A stretch of 35,172 bases of DNA from JANNRA01 sp031401035 (GCA_031401035.1 JANNRA010000002.1:1-35172), one strand, 5' to 3'; shown: positions 7,379 to 15,723, counted from the stretch's first letter. The notes: generated by a model from the letters alone, not told the origin. Numbers and translations: made by a program.

Positions 7379-9322
7379 TCACTGCGGCTGGGCCTGCTCC
7401 CCGTCGGTGGAGGGCTCGCCGCAGCTGACCCCTTGCGCCGCCGCCGCGGCGCGATGCAGCAGGAGGATGCGACGCACCTCCTCGGCCGCCGGCGCCAGTT
7501 CCTGCGCCGAGTGCCCGGCATTGTAGATGATCAGCTCGGAGTCGATCGGCTCGATGTGGGCGCTCTCGTACTTGACGACGCCGTCGCTCTGCCCCGGCGC
7601 CGGCGGATCGCCGCTGACCGGAATGATCGAGTGCGCGCGCACGCCCGGCGCGACGGGCATGGCGGCCAACGCCTGGACGAAACTGTTGCCCGGCGTCATG
7701 TCGCGAATGCTGCCCTGGGCGTCGTTCACCGACGAGAACATGAGCGCGTCCGGGTTGCCGCTGAGCAACTCGGCGGAGCTCTGCAACAGGTCCTGCGGCA
7801 GGCTGACGAAGCCCGCCACCCATTGGGCGAGGAAGTTGCCCGCCAGGTAGCTGCCGCGATGCGGCGTGGAGATGAACACGACGCGGCTGACGAAGGGCAG
7901 CGGGGTGACGAACATCGTGTCCTGGATGAGCTGGCGCGATGCGTCACTAATGTTGAGTTCGCCGAGCGGCTGGCGAAACTGGGCGTCGTAGAGTCCCGTG
8001 CCGGTGTCGATGGCGGTCATCTTGGTGAGCAGGCCGCCCTGGCTGTGCCCGATCACCACCATGCTGCGCAGCGCCGCGTCCGTGCCCTCGGGATCGAGGC
8101 CGGCCACCGTGCCGGTCAGCGATTCGCGCAGACCGCGCGCCGAGTAGGTCACCGGATTACCGGTGTCGTAGAAGTACATCCAGAACTGGAAACAATCGCG
8201 CAGGCGCGCGTCGTTGGCGAGGTCGTTGATCATCTGCGCCCAGCGCGCCGGGCTCGACGCCGTCCCGTGCACGAAGACGACCGGAAACCGGCCGCGCTGG
8301 TACGGCTCGAGGGCGATCAGCCGGTTCGGTTCCTTGGCGAGCAGATCGCCGATGAAGAATCCCGGCAGCTCGGCCGCCCACATGTCGCTGCCGGCGAGCG
8401 AGTACGCCAGCGCCGAGGTCGATTCGACTTCCAGCGGCACGGCGCGCCCGTCGATCTGCACCGAGTTGCGGCTGTGTAACGGGTAGAGCTCGAGCTGCCC
8501 GGCGATGCGGCCGTCGGCCAACTGCTGGCGCGCGTCGGTCATGCGCAGCAGGGCGGTGACGGGGATACGCGCCTTCGGGCCGACCAGGTCGGGTACGCCC
8601 GAGGCGGCGGCCGATTGCACGGTGCTGGCGGCCAGCGGCGCGCCGATGCCGGGGACCCGATAGCGCTGGCGCAGGCCGTCGACCTGCAGCTCCGCGGTCG
8701 GAACGAAGTCGACGAGCTGCCGATCTGCCCAGCTGAGTTCGTTGGTGTCGAAGGCGACGTCGAGGGCGCCGAACGGCAACCGGAAGGTGCCGCCGCGCGG
8801 CTCGACGTACTCGCCCTCCGCGTCGACCAGAGCCATGGTCACGGCACGATTGTACAGGTCGCTGGCGAGGCGGACGCGCGGGTCCAGACGGCGCGGCGGC
8901 GTGTCGGCGCCGTTGGGGAAGAGGAACGCGAAGGCGTAGACGGCCGAGGCGAGGTAGTACCGTTGGCCGCCGTCGTCCTCGGCATAAAGGAACGAGAGCT
9001 CGGCGAGCGCGAAGATGTCGCCGGCGGTGCCCGATTCGCCGACCGCGACGCGGTGCAGTTGCGCCAGCGCGCCGGCGGGATCGTCCGCGAAGGTGTCGTA
9101 GAGGCCGCGCTGATGCAGGACGTTGCGGGTCGCGTCGCTCGCCTCGCCGGCGCTCAGCGCGTTGCGGGTGAGCTGCCGATGCACGGCCTCGGGGCTGGCG
9201 CGACTGACGCGCACCGGCACGCCGCACGCCGCCGTCATGCCGACCAGCGCGGCCAGCAACGCCAGCATCGCGCTCCGCAGATGCCCATCCGGCGTCGTTC
9301 GCATTCGGCGCCTGTATCGCAT
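7379..9322 (-). CDS. Lipoprotein alpha/beta hydrolase (lipase/esterase-like)
   Basis: This 647-residue protein starts with a lipoprotein signal (lipobox TAAC, Cys33). The first about 340 residues are an all-purpose N-terminal region with helical segments and a beta-rich part and no recognised family. The C-terminal part is an alpha/beta hydrolase: oxyanion-hole strand VVFVHGTASSP (348-358), nucleophile elbow GHSQGG with Ser427, and a late GHSAQEL segment that could supply the His. The layout resembles PGAP1- or lipase-like hydrolases acting on lipid esters. It is expected in the periplasm or outer membrane. The gene is convergent with the PhoD gene and divergent from the small zinc-ribbon gene, 46 bases away. 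An alternative in-frame ATG is at 9304. Confidence 0.87.
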   Translation of the reverse strand: MRYRRRMRTTPDGHLRSAMLALLAALVGMTAACGVPVRVSRASPEAVHRQLTRNALSAGEASDATRNVLHQRGLYDTFADDPAGALAQLHRVAVGESGTAGDIFALAELSFLYAEDDGGQRYYLASAVYAFAFLFPNGADTPPRRLDPRVRLASDLYNRAVTMALVDAEGEYVEPRGGTFRLPFGALDVAFDTNELSWADRQLVDFVPTAELQVDGLRQRYRVPGIGAPLAASTVQSAAASGVPDLVGPKARIPVTALLRMTDARQQLADGRIAGQLELYPLHSRNSVQIDGRAVPLEVESTSALAYSLAGSDMWAAELPGFFIGDLLAKEPNRLIALEPYQRGRFPVVFVHGTASSPARWAQMINDLANDARLRDCFQFWMYFYDTGNPVTYSARGLRESLTGTVAGLDPEGTDAALRSMVVIGHSQGGLLTKMTAIDTGTGLYDAQFRQPLGELNISDASRQLIQDTMFVTPLPFVSRVVFISTPHRGSYLAGNFLAQWVAGFVSLPQDLLQSSAELLSGNPDALMFSSVNDAQGSIRDMTPGNSFVQALAAMPVAPGVRAHSIIPVSGDPPAPGQSDGVVKYESAHIEPIDSELIIYNAGHSAQELAPAAEEVRRILLLHRAAAAAQGVSCGEPSTDGEQAQPQ

Positions 9323-9368
9323 GCGCTCAGCCGCTTCCAGCCGCGCCGCCGCCCGCTATGCTGTTGCC

Positions 9369-9566
9369 ATGCCGGCTCGCATCCTCCCCTTCCCCTCGCG
9401 CCACGGCCGCCCGCCCTGCCCCATCTGCGGCGCCCCGCGCATCCCAGTCCCCTGCCCGCGCGGCCACGCCGACGGGCGGCTGCACTGCCGCGCGTGCGCG
9501 GCCGAGGAGATTGACTGTCCGTCGTGCGACTGGGAGGCGATCAACGGCGACGAGACGCTCTTCTGA
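9369..9566 (+). CDS. Small zinc-ribbon-like protein
   Basis: The 65-residue frame starts at ATG 9369, 46 bases from the divergent lipoprotein gene. It carries CPICG (17-21), CPRGH (29-33), LHCRAC (38-43) and CPSC (50-53), giving seven Cys and two nearby His, enough for one or two zinc sites. There is no signal peptide or membrane segment. Codon use matches the neighbours. The regular Cys pattern is the main argument that it is real; its role (possibly nucleic-acid or protein binding) is unknown. The longer open frame upstream to 9123 is only the antisense of the hydrolase gene. Confidence 0.55.
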   Translation: MPARILPFPSRHGRPPCPICGAPRIPVPCPRGHADGRLHCRACAAEEIDCPSCDWEAINGDETLF

Positions 9567-9633
9567 GAGCGCCGGGCGGGGCTGGCGTGGGCATCGACGC
9601 CCGCGTCCGCGACCCTCCGAGCAGACCTACGGC

Positions 9634-10533
9634 TCAGGCTCGGGCGAGCGGCTCGACGCGGCGGCCGACGCGCGCGAACCCCGCCGGGCGCGGGCTGTCG
9701 AAGTGCACCGGGCTGCCGCTGCCGGGATGGATGAAGCCCAGCATCGTCGCGTGCAGACAGAGCCGCTTGAGTGGGTCGGTGGCGGCGCCGTAGGCGTGAT
9801 CGCCGACCACCGGGTGACCCGCCGCGGCCAGCTGGACGCGGATCTGATGGCGCCGGCCGGTGCCGAGTTCGAGGTCGAGCGCGGTCGCCGCGGCGCGGCG
9901 CTCGCGCACGCGGTAGCGCGTGATGGCCAATCGGGCGCCGGCTTCGCCGCGATCGGCCGGGCGCACGCGTAGGGAGGCGGTCTGCAGAATCGAATCCTCG
10001 AGCGTCCCGGCCTCGGCCGTCACCGTGCCCTCGACCACGGCGTGGTAGTGGCGCGTCACCGAGCGCGCCTTGAACTGTGCCTGCAGGTGACGTTTTGCGT
10101 CCCCCGACTTGGCGAGGACGAGCAGGCCCGAGGTCTGGCGATCGAGCCGGTGCACGATGAGCGGCCGCACCGGCGGCCGTGCCTGGGCGAGGTAGCTCCA
10201 CACCAAGCGGAAGGCGGTGCGTTCGCGTTCCGAGTCGGTGGCGATGGTCAGGAGATCGGCGGGCTTGTCGATGACCAGAATGTGCTGGTCCTCGAACACC
10301 AGCCGCAACGGCGGCGCCAGCACGACGCGGGCGACGGTGGCGCCGCCCAGAGCGACGCGATCCCCGCTGGCGACGGCGGTGCGGCCGTCGCGGACCACCC
10401 GCCCGTTGAGCGACACGCGCCCGCGCGCCAGCCAATCCTTGCGGCTGACGCCGGACGCCTCGGGGAAGAGCTCCTTCAGCCGTGCGGCCAGCGTCAGCGC
10501 CGTGCCCGGGATCGGTTCGCGCGGGGAAACCAT
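9634..10533 (-). CDS. RluA-family 23S rRNA/tRNA pseudouridine synthase
   Basis: The 299-residue protein has an S4 RNA-binding domain at the N-terminus (about 17-65, with 'LARGRVSLNGRVVRDGRTAVASGD'-like spacing). The RluA catalytic domain follows, with 'VIDKPADLLT' (88-96) and the signature HRLDRQTSG where Asp131 is the nucleophile, and later RRHQIRVQLAAAGHPVVGD. The enzyme isomerises uridine to pseudouridine in structured RNA in the cytosol. I chose ATG 10533 because the extension to 10707 is Arg/Gly-rich and not homologous-looking. Which RluA subgroup (RluA, RluC or RluD) is not decided by the sequence. It is a single gene, not obviously in an operon. Confidence 0.9.
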   Translation of the reverse strand: MVSPREPIPGTALTLAARLKELFPEASGVSRKDWLARGRVSLNGRVVRDGRTAVASGDRVALGGATVARVVLAPPLRLVFEDQHILVIDKPADLLTIATDSERERTAFRLVWSYLAQARPPVRPLIVHRLDRQTSGLLVLAKSGDAKRHLQAQFKARSVTRHYHAVVEGTVTAEAGTLEDSILQTASLRVRPADRGEAGARLAITRYRVRERRAAATALDLELGTGRRHQIRVQLAAAGHPVVGDHAYGAATDPLKRLCLHATMLGFIHPGSGSPVHFDSPRPAGFARVGRRVEPLARA

Positions 10534-10740
10534 ACCGGGACGGTAGCACAGGTCTCGCGCCGGCCCGGCGGCGCCACGCTCCGCAGTTCGGGCACCAGAC
10601 GCACCCGAGCCCCTGATGCCGCACGGATGGAATGGACTCCTCCGATACGACGCGGCGCATTGGCGATGGACTCGACGACGCGGCGGCCCGGTGGTGCGGG
10701 TGCCCACGATCGCGTGCTCTGCCGCGGCCGGCAGACCTAC

Positions 10741-10878
10741 TTACACCGCCAGCCCGAACAGACCGTCCTCCCCCAGGTCCTGCGCGATCACCGCGAAACC
10801 CTTCTCGCCGCGACGCGCCAGCGCGGCAAAGGCCTGCCGCGATCTGTCGAGCGCGAGTTGCCCCCTTCCTGAGCTCAT
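10741..10878 (-). CDS. Possible 45-residue protein
   Basis: ATG 10878 opens a 45-codon frame ending at TAA 10741. The product has a regular amphipathic helix (RSRQAFAALARRGEKG) then FAVIAQDLGEDGLFGLAV, a composition much more protein-like than the Arg/Pro-rich random frames here, and G/C at most third positions. There is no good ribosome site. It lies in the 415-base gap between the pseudouridine synthase and the secreted protein. It could be a genuine small protein or the tail of a decayed gene. I find nothing else in the gap. Confidence 0.35.
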   Translation of the reverse strand: MSSGRGQLALDRSRQAFAALARRGEKGFAVIAQDLGEDGLFGLAV

Positions 10879-10948
10879 CCCGGCTACTTGCTTGCGCCCC
10901 GGTGTGCGATGAGTGATGCAGAAATCCGACGCGAGTAAAGAGAGGGCA

Positions 10949-13258
10949 ATGGCTTCGCAACGCGGACTGATCGTTCACCTTGGTCGTGCGGCAGTCGGTG
11001 TCACATTGCTGGTCAGCGGATTGACCGCGCGAGCGGAGCTGCCTCCGGGGCGCGAGCTGCTCGCCACCGGTGACGCCGTCCCCGGTCTCGGTCGGATCGG
11101 AGAGTTTGGGGCGTCGGTGCGCGGCATCGCGGACGACGGTGCAGTGCTGCTCGACCTCTCGCTCACCGACCGGACCCGCGGTCTGGCCTGGGCGGACGGC
11201 GAGCAGCTGCGCTTCATCTGGCGGACGGCTGACGGCGACAGCCCTGCGCTGGCGATGCGAGAAGCGCGGGTGAGCGCCGACGGCAGGCACGTCCTCGTGC
11301 CTGGCGACCCGGACCCGACCACCCGCACCTGCTTCTCGGCGCTCTACGCGATCGCCGACGGCGAGGCGCATCGGCTGCTGGCGGCAGGCGATCGCACGGT
11401 CGAGGGCTGGACGATCGCGGGGATCTGTCGGATCGGCGGCGTGGCGAACGACGGCAGCGCCGCCGTCGAGGCGATCTTGACGCCGCCGGCCGGCGGCGAT
11501 GACTCTCGCGTCTATCTCTTATCGCTGAGCCGCGCCGGCGCTCGGATCGTGGCCGGGAACAGCCCGCTGCTCGACCCGTCGCGCACGCTCACGGCCACCT
11601 ACATCGAGCCGCTGGCGACACTCGCCGGCGGCATCGTTTTGTTTCGGGCGAGTCCGGACGAGTCGGTCACCGGCGTGTATCGCGGCGATGCGGAGGGCGT
11701 CGAGCCCTTCCTGACATCGGCCGAATCGGGGCCGGACGGCCAGGCATTGAGCTCCGTCATGGCCGCGAGCCCGAATGGTGAGGTGCTGGTGCAAGCGTGC
11801 GCCCTCGCGACAACGCCGGGGCAGCGCGCGTGTACCATCTATCGCAGCGAGCGCGGGCGATGGGTGACGGTGCGCCCGACCAGCGCCGACGGGCCGGACG
11901 GTCGGTTGTCCGCGGTGACCAGCGGGGCGCTGAATACGCGCGGCGATGTCGTGTTCGCCGGCTACCGAGGCGACGGCGGCGGCAGTCTCGTCCTCTCCTA
12001 CCCGGCGAACGGCGCGGCACGCGTCGTCGGCGGGGGGGGATACCAGCCGCTGGGCCTGAACGAACGCGGACAGGTCGCGCTGCGGGTGCCCTCCGGGCTC
12101 GCGCGTTGGTCGGACGGCCGGTCCGTGCTGCTCGTCACGCCGCGAACCACGACCGCGGACGGGGTGCGGCCGCTGGCGGGCGGGATACTGCTCTGGTGCC
12201 AGGCGGACGATGGTCGCGTCGGCGCCTATGTCGCCGCTGACGGCGACACCGGTTCGTGGCTGTGCATTGACGACCTCGGTCCTCATCTCATGCGGCGCGA
12301 CGCCCCGGACGGCGAGTCCTGCACCTTCGACAACGCGGCGATGGTCGTTGCCGGGCCTGACCGCGTCACCCGCAGCGACGGCCGGCGGACGACGCCGCTG
12401 CTCGCCGTCGGCACGCCGCTCGGAGACGGGCAGCGCATCGACTTCATCTCGTCCGTCTCCGTCAACCCGGTCGGCACCCTGGCCGCCATCGTCGACTCCG
12501 GCGAGCGCCGCCTGCTGGTGCGCGTGCATCCCGGCGGTCCGCCGCGCGTGCTGGACGCGACCGCGGGCGGCGCGCTCGACGTGTACGCGATCGACGCCGC
12601 CGAGATCGCCGACAACGGAACCGTCGTCGCCTTGGTGTCGGCGGATTTCGCTATGACCGCCGTCGTCGCGGTGACGTCGGACGGAGCGACCAGCGTGCCG
12701 TTCCGCGACGACTCCCGAGGTGCTCGCGTCGCCGGCTTCACGGTGGCCGGCAACCGTCTCTTGCTGGCGCTGGAATACTCTCAGGCGGATCCAACGATGC
12801 GGCTTCTGGATCTCGACACCGGCGAGTGGACCGATCGCCTGCCCGCCGGGGTCCTCGCGCCGGGCGAGTTGGAATACGTCGTCGATACGTCGCGTGCTGA
12901 CGATGTACTGTACCGGACCTCCGAGGACTCGACCGCATACTGGATTCTCAGTGGCGGGATGCCGCGGCGGCTCGGCGTCATTCAGAACGAGGTGCCGGTG
13001 CCCGTGGCGTTGCGCGCGGCGGATGACATCCTCTTCTGGACCAACACGTACACGATCGGCGCGGAGCGCACCGTGTTGAACTCGACCGGTGGCCACATCG
13101 CCGGGCGCTGCGTGGCGCCGCAGGCGGCGGCGTCGTCATCCGACGACGACGGCTGCGCGATCGGCGAACGCCGCGCCGCCGGCGCGTGGCCGTTGCTCGG
13201 CGCGGCACTCTGCGCAGGGCTCGCGGTCCGCAGACGTCGCCGCCGATCGTCGACGTAA
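10949..13258 (+). CDS. Large secreted protein with MYXO-CTERM-like C-terminal tail
   Basis: Starting at ATG 10949 (ribosome-site-like GAGAGGG just upstream; a GTG at 10913 is in frame but would give an unlikely hydrophilic extension), the 769-residue product has a signal peptide ending near TARA. The body is built of repeats such as 'RGIADDGAVLLD', 'ALNTRGDVVFAGY', 'GLNERGQVALRV' and 'IADNGTVVALVS', an N-x-x-G-x-V-x-F pattern seen in beta-propeller-like extracellular proteins. The end has an acidic stretch with DDDGC, a hydrophobic helix (WPLLGAALCAGLAV) and a run of Arg, which is the MYXO-CTERM sorting-signal layout (Gly-Cys, transmembrane helix, basic tail). I infer export and surface attachment or processing. 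Ligand and function are unknown. Confidence 0.82.
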   Translation: MASQRGLIVHLGRAAVGVTLLVSGLTARAELPPGRELLATGDAVPGLGRIGEFGASVRGIADDGAVLLDLSLTDRTRGLAWADGEQLRFIWRTADGDSPALAMREARVSADGRHVLVPGDPDPTTRTCFSALYAIADGEAHRLLAAGDRTVEGWTIAGICRIGGVANDGSAAVEAILTPPAGGDDSRVYLLSLSRAGARIVAGNSPLLDPSRTLTATYIEPLATLAGGIVLFRASPDESVTGVYRGDAEGVEPFLTSAESGPDGQALSSVMAASPNGEVLVQACALATTPGQRACTIYRSERGRWVTVRPTSADGPDGRLSAVTSGALNTRGDVVFAGYRGDGGGSLVLSYPANGAARVVGGGGYQPLGLNERGQVALRVPSGLARWSDGRSVLLVTPRTTTADGVRPLAGGILLWCQADDGRVGAYVAADGDTGSWLCIDDLGPHLMRRDAPDGESCTFDNAAMVVAGPDRVTRSDGRRTTPLLAVGTPLGDGQRIDFISSVSVNPVGTLAAIVDSGERRLLVRVHPGGPPRVLDATAGGALDVYAIDAAEIADNGTVVALVSADFAMTAVVAVTSDGATSVPFRDDSRGARVAGFTVAGNRLLLALEYSQADPTMRLLDLDTGEWTDRLPAGVLAPGELEYVVDTSRADDVLYRTSEDSTAYWILSGGMPRRLGVIQNEVPVPVALRAADDILFWTNTYTIGAERTVLNSTGGHIAGRCVAPQAAASSSDDDGCAIGERRAAGAWPLLGAALCAGLAVRRRRRRSST

Positions 13259-13770
13259 CGGATGCTCAGCACGGCATGCCCCGTCGGCACGCCATATGAG
13301 CTGGCGATTTGACCGAGCCGCCGCAAGCCCTCGCGAGGAACACCAGGGACCAAGACTCAGCCGCGCATGGGCCGAACAGCCGTCCTCCTGCTGCCCGCAC
13401 TCCTGGCAGCCGGCGCGCACGTCCTCCCCCGACGGGAGGCCGTACCGATCCCCACGTCGCCCGCGCCGGCGCCGATCAGCCCGGCGCGAAGGGGTGCGCT
13501 CCTCGAGTCGCCGAGTGGCACGAGGCACTTGCGCGGTCCCGACCTGGAGACGCCGCCCGAGATCGCCCGTTTCGTCGCGCCGCCGTATCCGCTCGATCCG
13601 CACGCGGCGACCCTCGAGAGCGAGGCCTGCTCGGAGACGGCGAGCGCCCCCCCAGCGCGCCGAGGTCGCCGGACAGCAGCGCCCTCGACCCACCAGCCGG
13701 CGATGCGCGCGAACGTATCTCCGAGTAGTGCATGCGCGTGCGCTGCGCCGTCGGAAGCGTCGCTATCGGC

Positions 13771-13977
13771 GGGTAACGGGGGTAACGCCTGCGGAAAGTC
13801 ATTGTCCTGCTTGGCATTTTCCGCGCCGGCCATTGTTACCCATAGCACCGGCCGCATCAGTACCAGGGTAACAGGCGTGTTGCCGCGTCCGGCCGCCGCT
13901 GGTGTGGGCTCGGGGTGGGCACCGTCACCAGTCGTCGTGTTACCCGCGTTACCCTCGCCCCGCATGCCAAGGGTAAC
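13771..13977. repeat. Seven GGGTAAC/GTTACCC heptamers in 207 bases
   Basis: GGGTAAC lies at 13771-13777, 13780-13786, 13866-13872 and 13971-13977. Its complement GTTACCC lies at 13835-13841, 13939-13945 and 13948-13954. Two adjacent pairs (13771/13780 and 13939/13948) are spaced by exactly nine bases and point in opposite directions. A related pair, GGGTTAC at 14009-14015 and GTAACCC at 14138-14144, follows. Clustered oriented heptamers could be protein-binding sites (iteron- or operator-like); the role is unknown. Confidence 0.65.
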
Positions 13978-14130
13978 GCCCGCCGCGTCGCACAAGTGCC
14001 GAGAATCCGGGTTACTTCGAGGAAGCCTTACCCCGGATACCCGTGTTGCCCCAGGATTCGAGGCGAACCGCGCAAAGAGGTCACGCGTACACGCTTTCTC
14101 GCGGACTCAGCCGCCGCGTCACATTGCATG

Positions 14131-14160
14131 TTGCCGCGTAACCCGCCGCCTTGCTAGACT
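14131..14160 (+). promoter_or_regulatory. Candidate hicBA promoter
   Basis: TTGCCG (14131-14136) and TAGACT (14155-14160) are separated by 18 bases and resemble sigma-70 -35 and -10 boxes. The -10 box is only eight bases from the hicB ATG, so the message would be nearly leaderless. A GTAACCC element (14138-14144) falls in the spacer, where a bound repressor would block transcription. This is judged by eye only. Confidence 0.25.
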
Positions 14161-14168
14161 TCTCAGCG

Positions 14169-14387
14169 ATGACGTTGACGGCCGTATTCGAACCCGCCGA
14201 AGAGGGCGGGTTCATCGCGTACGTGGAAGAGTTGCCCGGCGCGAACACCCAGGGCGAGACGCTTGAAGAGGCGCGCGCCAACCTCCTCGACGCCGTCGCC
14301 CTGCTGCTGGAAACGAACCGGGAAGCCGCCGAACGCGAGATTGACGGACGGTCGGTTATCCGCGAGCCGCTGCACCTCGGCGCGTGA
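14169..14387 (+). CDS. hicB: HicB-family antitoxin
   Basis: This 72-residue protein has the HicB partial RNase-H-like fold: a start 'TLTAVFEPAEEGGFIAYVEELPG' in character, then NTQGETLEEARANLLDAV and a helical end. HicB binds and blocks the HicA mRNA interferase. It is the short form: no C-terminal helix-turn-helix or ribbon-helix-helix domain is present, so autoregulation may need another protein or HicA alone. I chose ATG 14169 over a TTG at 14151 because homologues begin close to this strand. Its stop overlaps the hicA start (GTGA), so the pair is translationally coupled. The antitoxin-first order is the less common arrangement but well known. Confidence 0.87.
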   Translation: MTLTAVFEPAEEGGFIAYVEELPGANTQGETLEEARANLLDAVALLLETNREAAEREIDGRSVIREPLHLGA

Positions 14388-14569
14388 AGCGCGTTGACCT
14401 GATCCGCCACCTCGAAGCGCAGGGCTGCGCGTTCGTCCGAGAAGGTGGAGAGCACACCGTCTATCGCCACACGGGCAGCGGGCTGCAGTCCACCCTGCCG
14501 CGCCATCGCGAGATCAAAGAGGGGCTCGTGCGCCGCATCTGCCGGGCGCTCGGCGTGCCGCAGCCGTAG
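14384..14569 (+). CDS. hicA: HicA-family toxin (mRNA interferase)
   Basis: The 61-residue product has the double-stranded-RNA-binding-like HicA fold: 'LIRHLEAQGCAFVREGGEHTVYRH' in outline, then TLPRHREIKEGLVRRICRALG. The catalytic His is in GGEHTVY (His24). HicA cleaves mRNA and arrests growth when not bound by HicB. It starts at GTG 14384 inside the hicB stop. Length and motifs look intact, so an active toxin is likely. The pair lies between a repeat-rich non-coding segment and the 3' end of tRNA-Arg, a common place for mobile elements. Confidence 0.87.
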   Translation: MKRVDLIRHLEAQGCAFVREGGEHTVYRHTGSGLQSTLPRHREIKEGLVRRICRALGVPQP

Positions 14570-14582
14570 AACGCAGCGCACG

Positions 14583-14789
14583 TCAGTCATCGTCGCTGCC
14601 CTCGCCGAGGACCCTGGCACGCAGCACGTAGAGCCGTCGCGGTCCGACCCCGGGCAGGCGCTCGCCGCGTGACAGCTTACCGTCGTTGCCGCGGCGCAAG
14701 CGTTCTTCGTCGGCGAGCGCCCAGACTGTGAATAAGTCCCCACTTCGGCGCCGGTGGCTGTCAAGCCCGGCCGGACCGTCGGCACGCAA
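14583..14789 (-). CDS. Short ORF of unknown status
   Basis: A 68-codon frame from ATG 14789 ends at 14583 on the strand opposite hicBA. The second half (WALADEERLRRGNDGKLSRGERLPGVGPRRLYVLRAR, about residues 23-59) has mixed composition more like a protein than the surrounding random frames; the first 20 residues do not. There is no good ribosome site. It may be a remnant of an element gene such as a small DNA-binding protein, but I cannot identify it. Confidence 0.25.
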   Translation of the reverse strand: MRADGPAGLDSHRRRSGDLFTVWALADEERLRRGNDGKLSRGERLPGVGPRRLYVLRARVLGEGSDDD

Positions 14790-14795
14790 GGGGCC

Positions 14796-14833
14796 AAAAA
14801 TGCGAAAGCCCCGGGGAATCCCCGAGGCTTTCG
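14796..14833 (-). terminator. Rho-independent terminator after tRNA-Arg
   Basis: On the minus strand, just past the tRNA 3' end, CGAAAGCC and GGCTTTCG arms (14803-14810 and 14826-14833) pair perfectly. One C/A mismatch and a second five-base GC stem follow, with a three-base loop (14817-14819). A run of five T (minus strand, 14796-14800) follows closely. The geometry and position fit an intrinsic terminator for the tRNA transcript. Confidence 0.85.
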
Positions 14834-14837
14834 TCAG

Positions 14838-14912
<75 letters not shown>

Positions 14913-14988
14913 TAGGGGTTTCGCGAGACCCTGGCTCGTACCATGCGGCCCCGGGAGCCGCAAGGCAGGCGGCGACGGAGCGGTCCTT

Positions 14989-15723
14989 TCACGCGAGGTG
15001 TTGTCGCAGAAAGGCGACGGTGCGCTGGAAGGCGTCGGCGGCGGCGGCCGGGCGGAAGGCGTCCGGGCGGGTGTCGTTGTAGAAGGCATGGCCGGCGCCG
15101 GCGTACGTCTGGATGTCGAAGGTCTTGCCGGCATCGGTGAGGATGGCGCGCAGGGCCGTGACGTCGGCAGCGGGGATCAGCGCGTCCTCGGCACCGAAGA
15201 GGCCGAGGTAGGGACAGTGCAGCCGCGGCGCCAGGTCGAGCGGACTGGCTGGCTTGCGCGCGTTGGTCTCGGCGTGACGCAGCATGCCGTACCAACTGAC
15301 GCAGGCGTGCACCGCCGCGTCCGTGCATCCTGCCATCAGGGCGTACTGGCCGCCCAGGCAGTAGCCGGTGATGCCGACGGCGTCGCCGCGCACGGCGGGA
15401 TGCGCGGCGAGCGCGCGCACGGCGGCATCGATGTCGGCGAGGACGCGCGTATCGGGTAGCGCCGCGATGCAGGCGAACACCGCCGCCATGTCGGGCAGAT
15501 CCGGCACGCCGTCGCGGCTGTAGAGGTCGATGACCAGAGTAGCGAAGCCCTCCGCCGCGAAGCGGGCGGCGACGTCGCGGTAGTGGGGCGAGAGGCCGAA
15601 GACGTCGGGAATGAGCACCAGCCCGGGGACGCGGTCGGCCGCCTCGGGGCGGGCGAGATGGCCGCGCAGCGTGTCGCCGGCGCGCTCGAAGACGAAGGGC
15701 TCGCTGTGGACTGGAATCGCCAT
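14989..15723 (-). CDS. Dienelactone hydrolase family protein (carboxymethylenebutenolidase)
   Basis: The 244-residue protein matches the family in length and has the Cys-Asp-His triad: nucleophile Cys122 in GITGYCLGGQY, Asp180 in GAED, His212 in GAGHAF. The early segment 'GLVLIPDVFGLSPHYRDVAARFAAEGF' is the conserved 'pgvvvihEifGl' region, with Asp rather than the usual Glu at residue 40. Family members hydrolyse dienelactone to maleylacetate in chlorocatechol breakdown, but many relatives are general esterases, and no catechol genes lie here. Cytosolic; no signal peptide. It is followed by tRNA-Arg and preceded, 68 bases upstream, by the amino-acid oxidase gene on the same strand. Confidence 0.9.
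   Translation of the reverse strand: MAIPVHSEPFVFERAGDTLRGHLARPEAADRVPGLVLIPDVFGLSPHYRDVAARFAAEGFATLVIDLYSRDGVPDLPDMAAVFACIAALPDTRVLADIDAAVRALAAHPAVRGDAVGITGYCLGGQYALMAGCTDAAVHACVSWYGMLRHAETNARKPASPLDLAPRLHCPYLGLFGAEDALIPAADVTALRAILTDAGKTFDIQTYAGAGHAFYNDTRPDAFRPAAAADAFQRTVAFLRQHLA

Larger units (their letters stand above)
13259..14168. other. Long non-coding segment between the secreted protein and hicBA
   Basis: No frame in these 910 bases has convincing coding character. Open frames on both strands are rich in Arg, Ser and Pro and contradict each other. The segment is notable for the heptamer repeats listed separately, and for short runs translating as repeated RVTRVT or GNTGNT on either strand. 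Together with hicBA and tRNA-Arg to the right it looks like a mobile-element remnant. Confidence 0.5.

Noticed and set aside
14049..14077. Possible duplicated tRNA-Arg 3' end (GGATTCGA...ACCGC)
   Set aside because: Only GGATTCGA matches the tRNA without interruption; the rest needs a five-base gap, so it is too weak to call an attachment site.
13367..14266. Plus-strand open frame of 299 codons over the repeat-rich segment
   Set aside because: Composition is random-looking (R, P, S, A), it runs into hicB in another frame, and frames on both strands are equally open because of the high GC.
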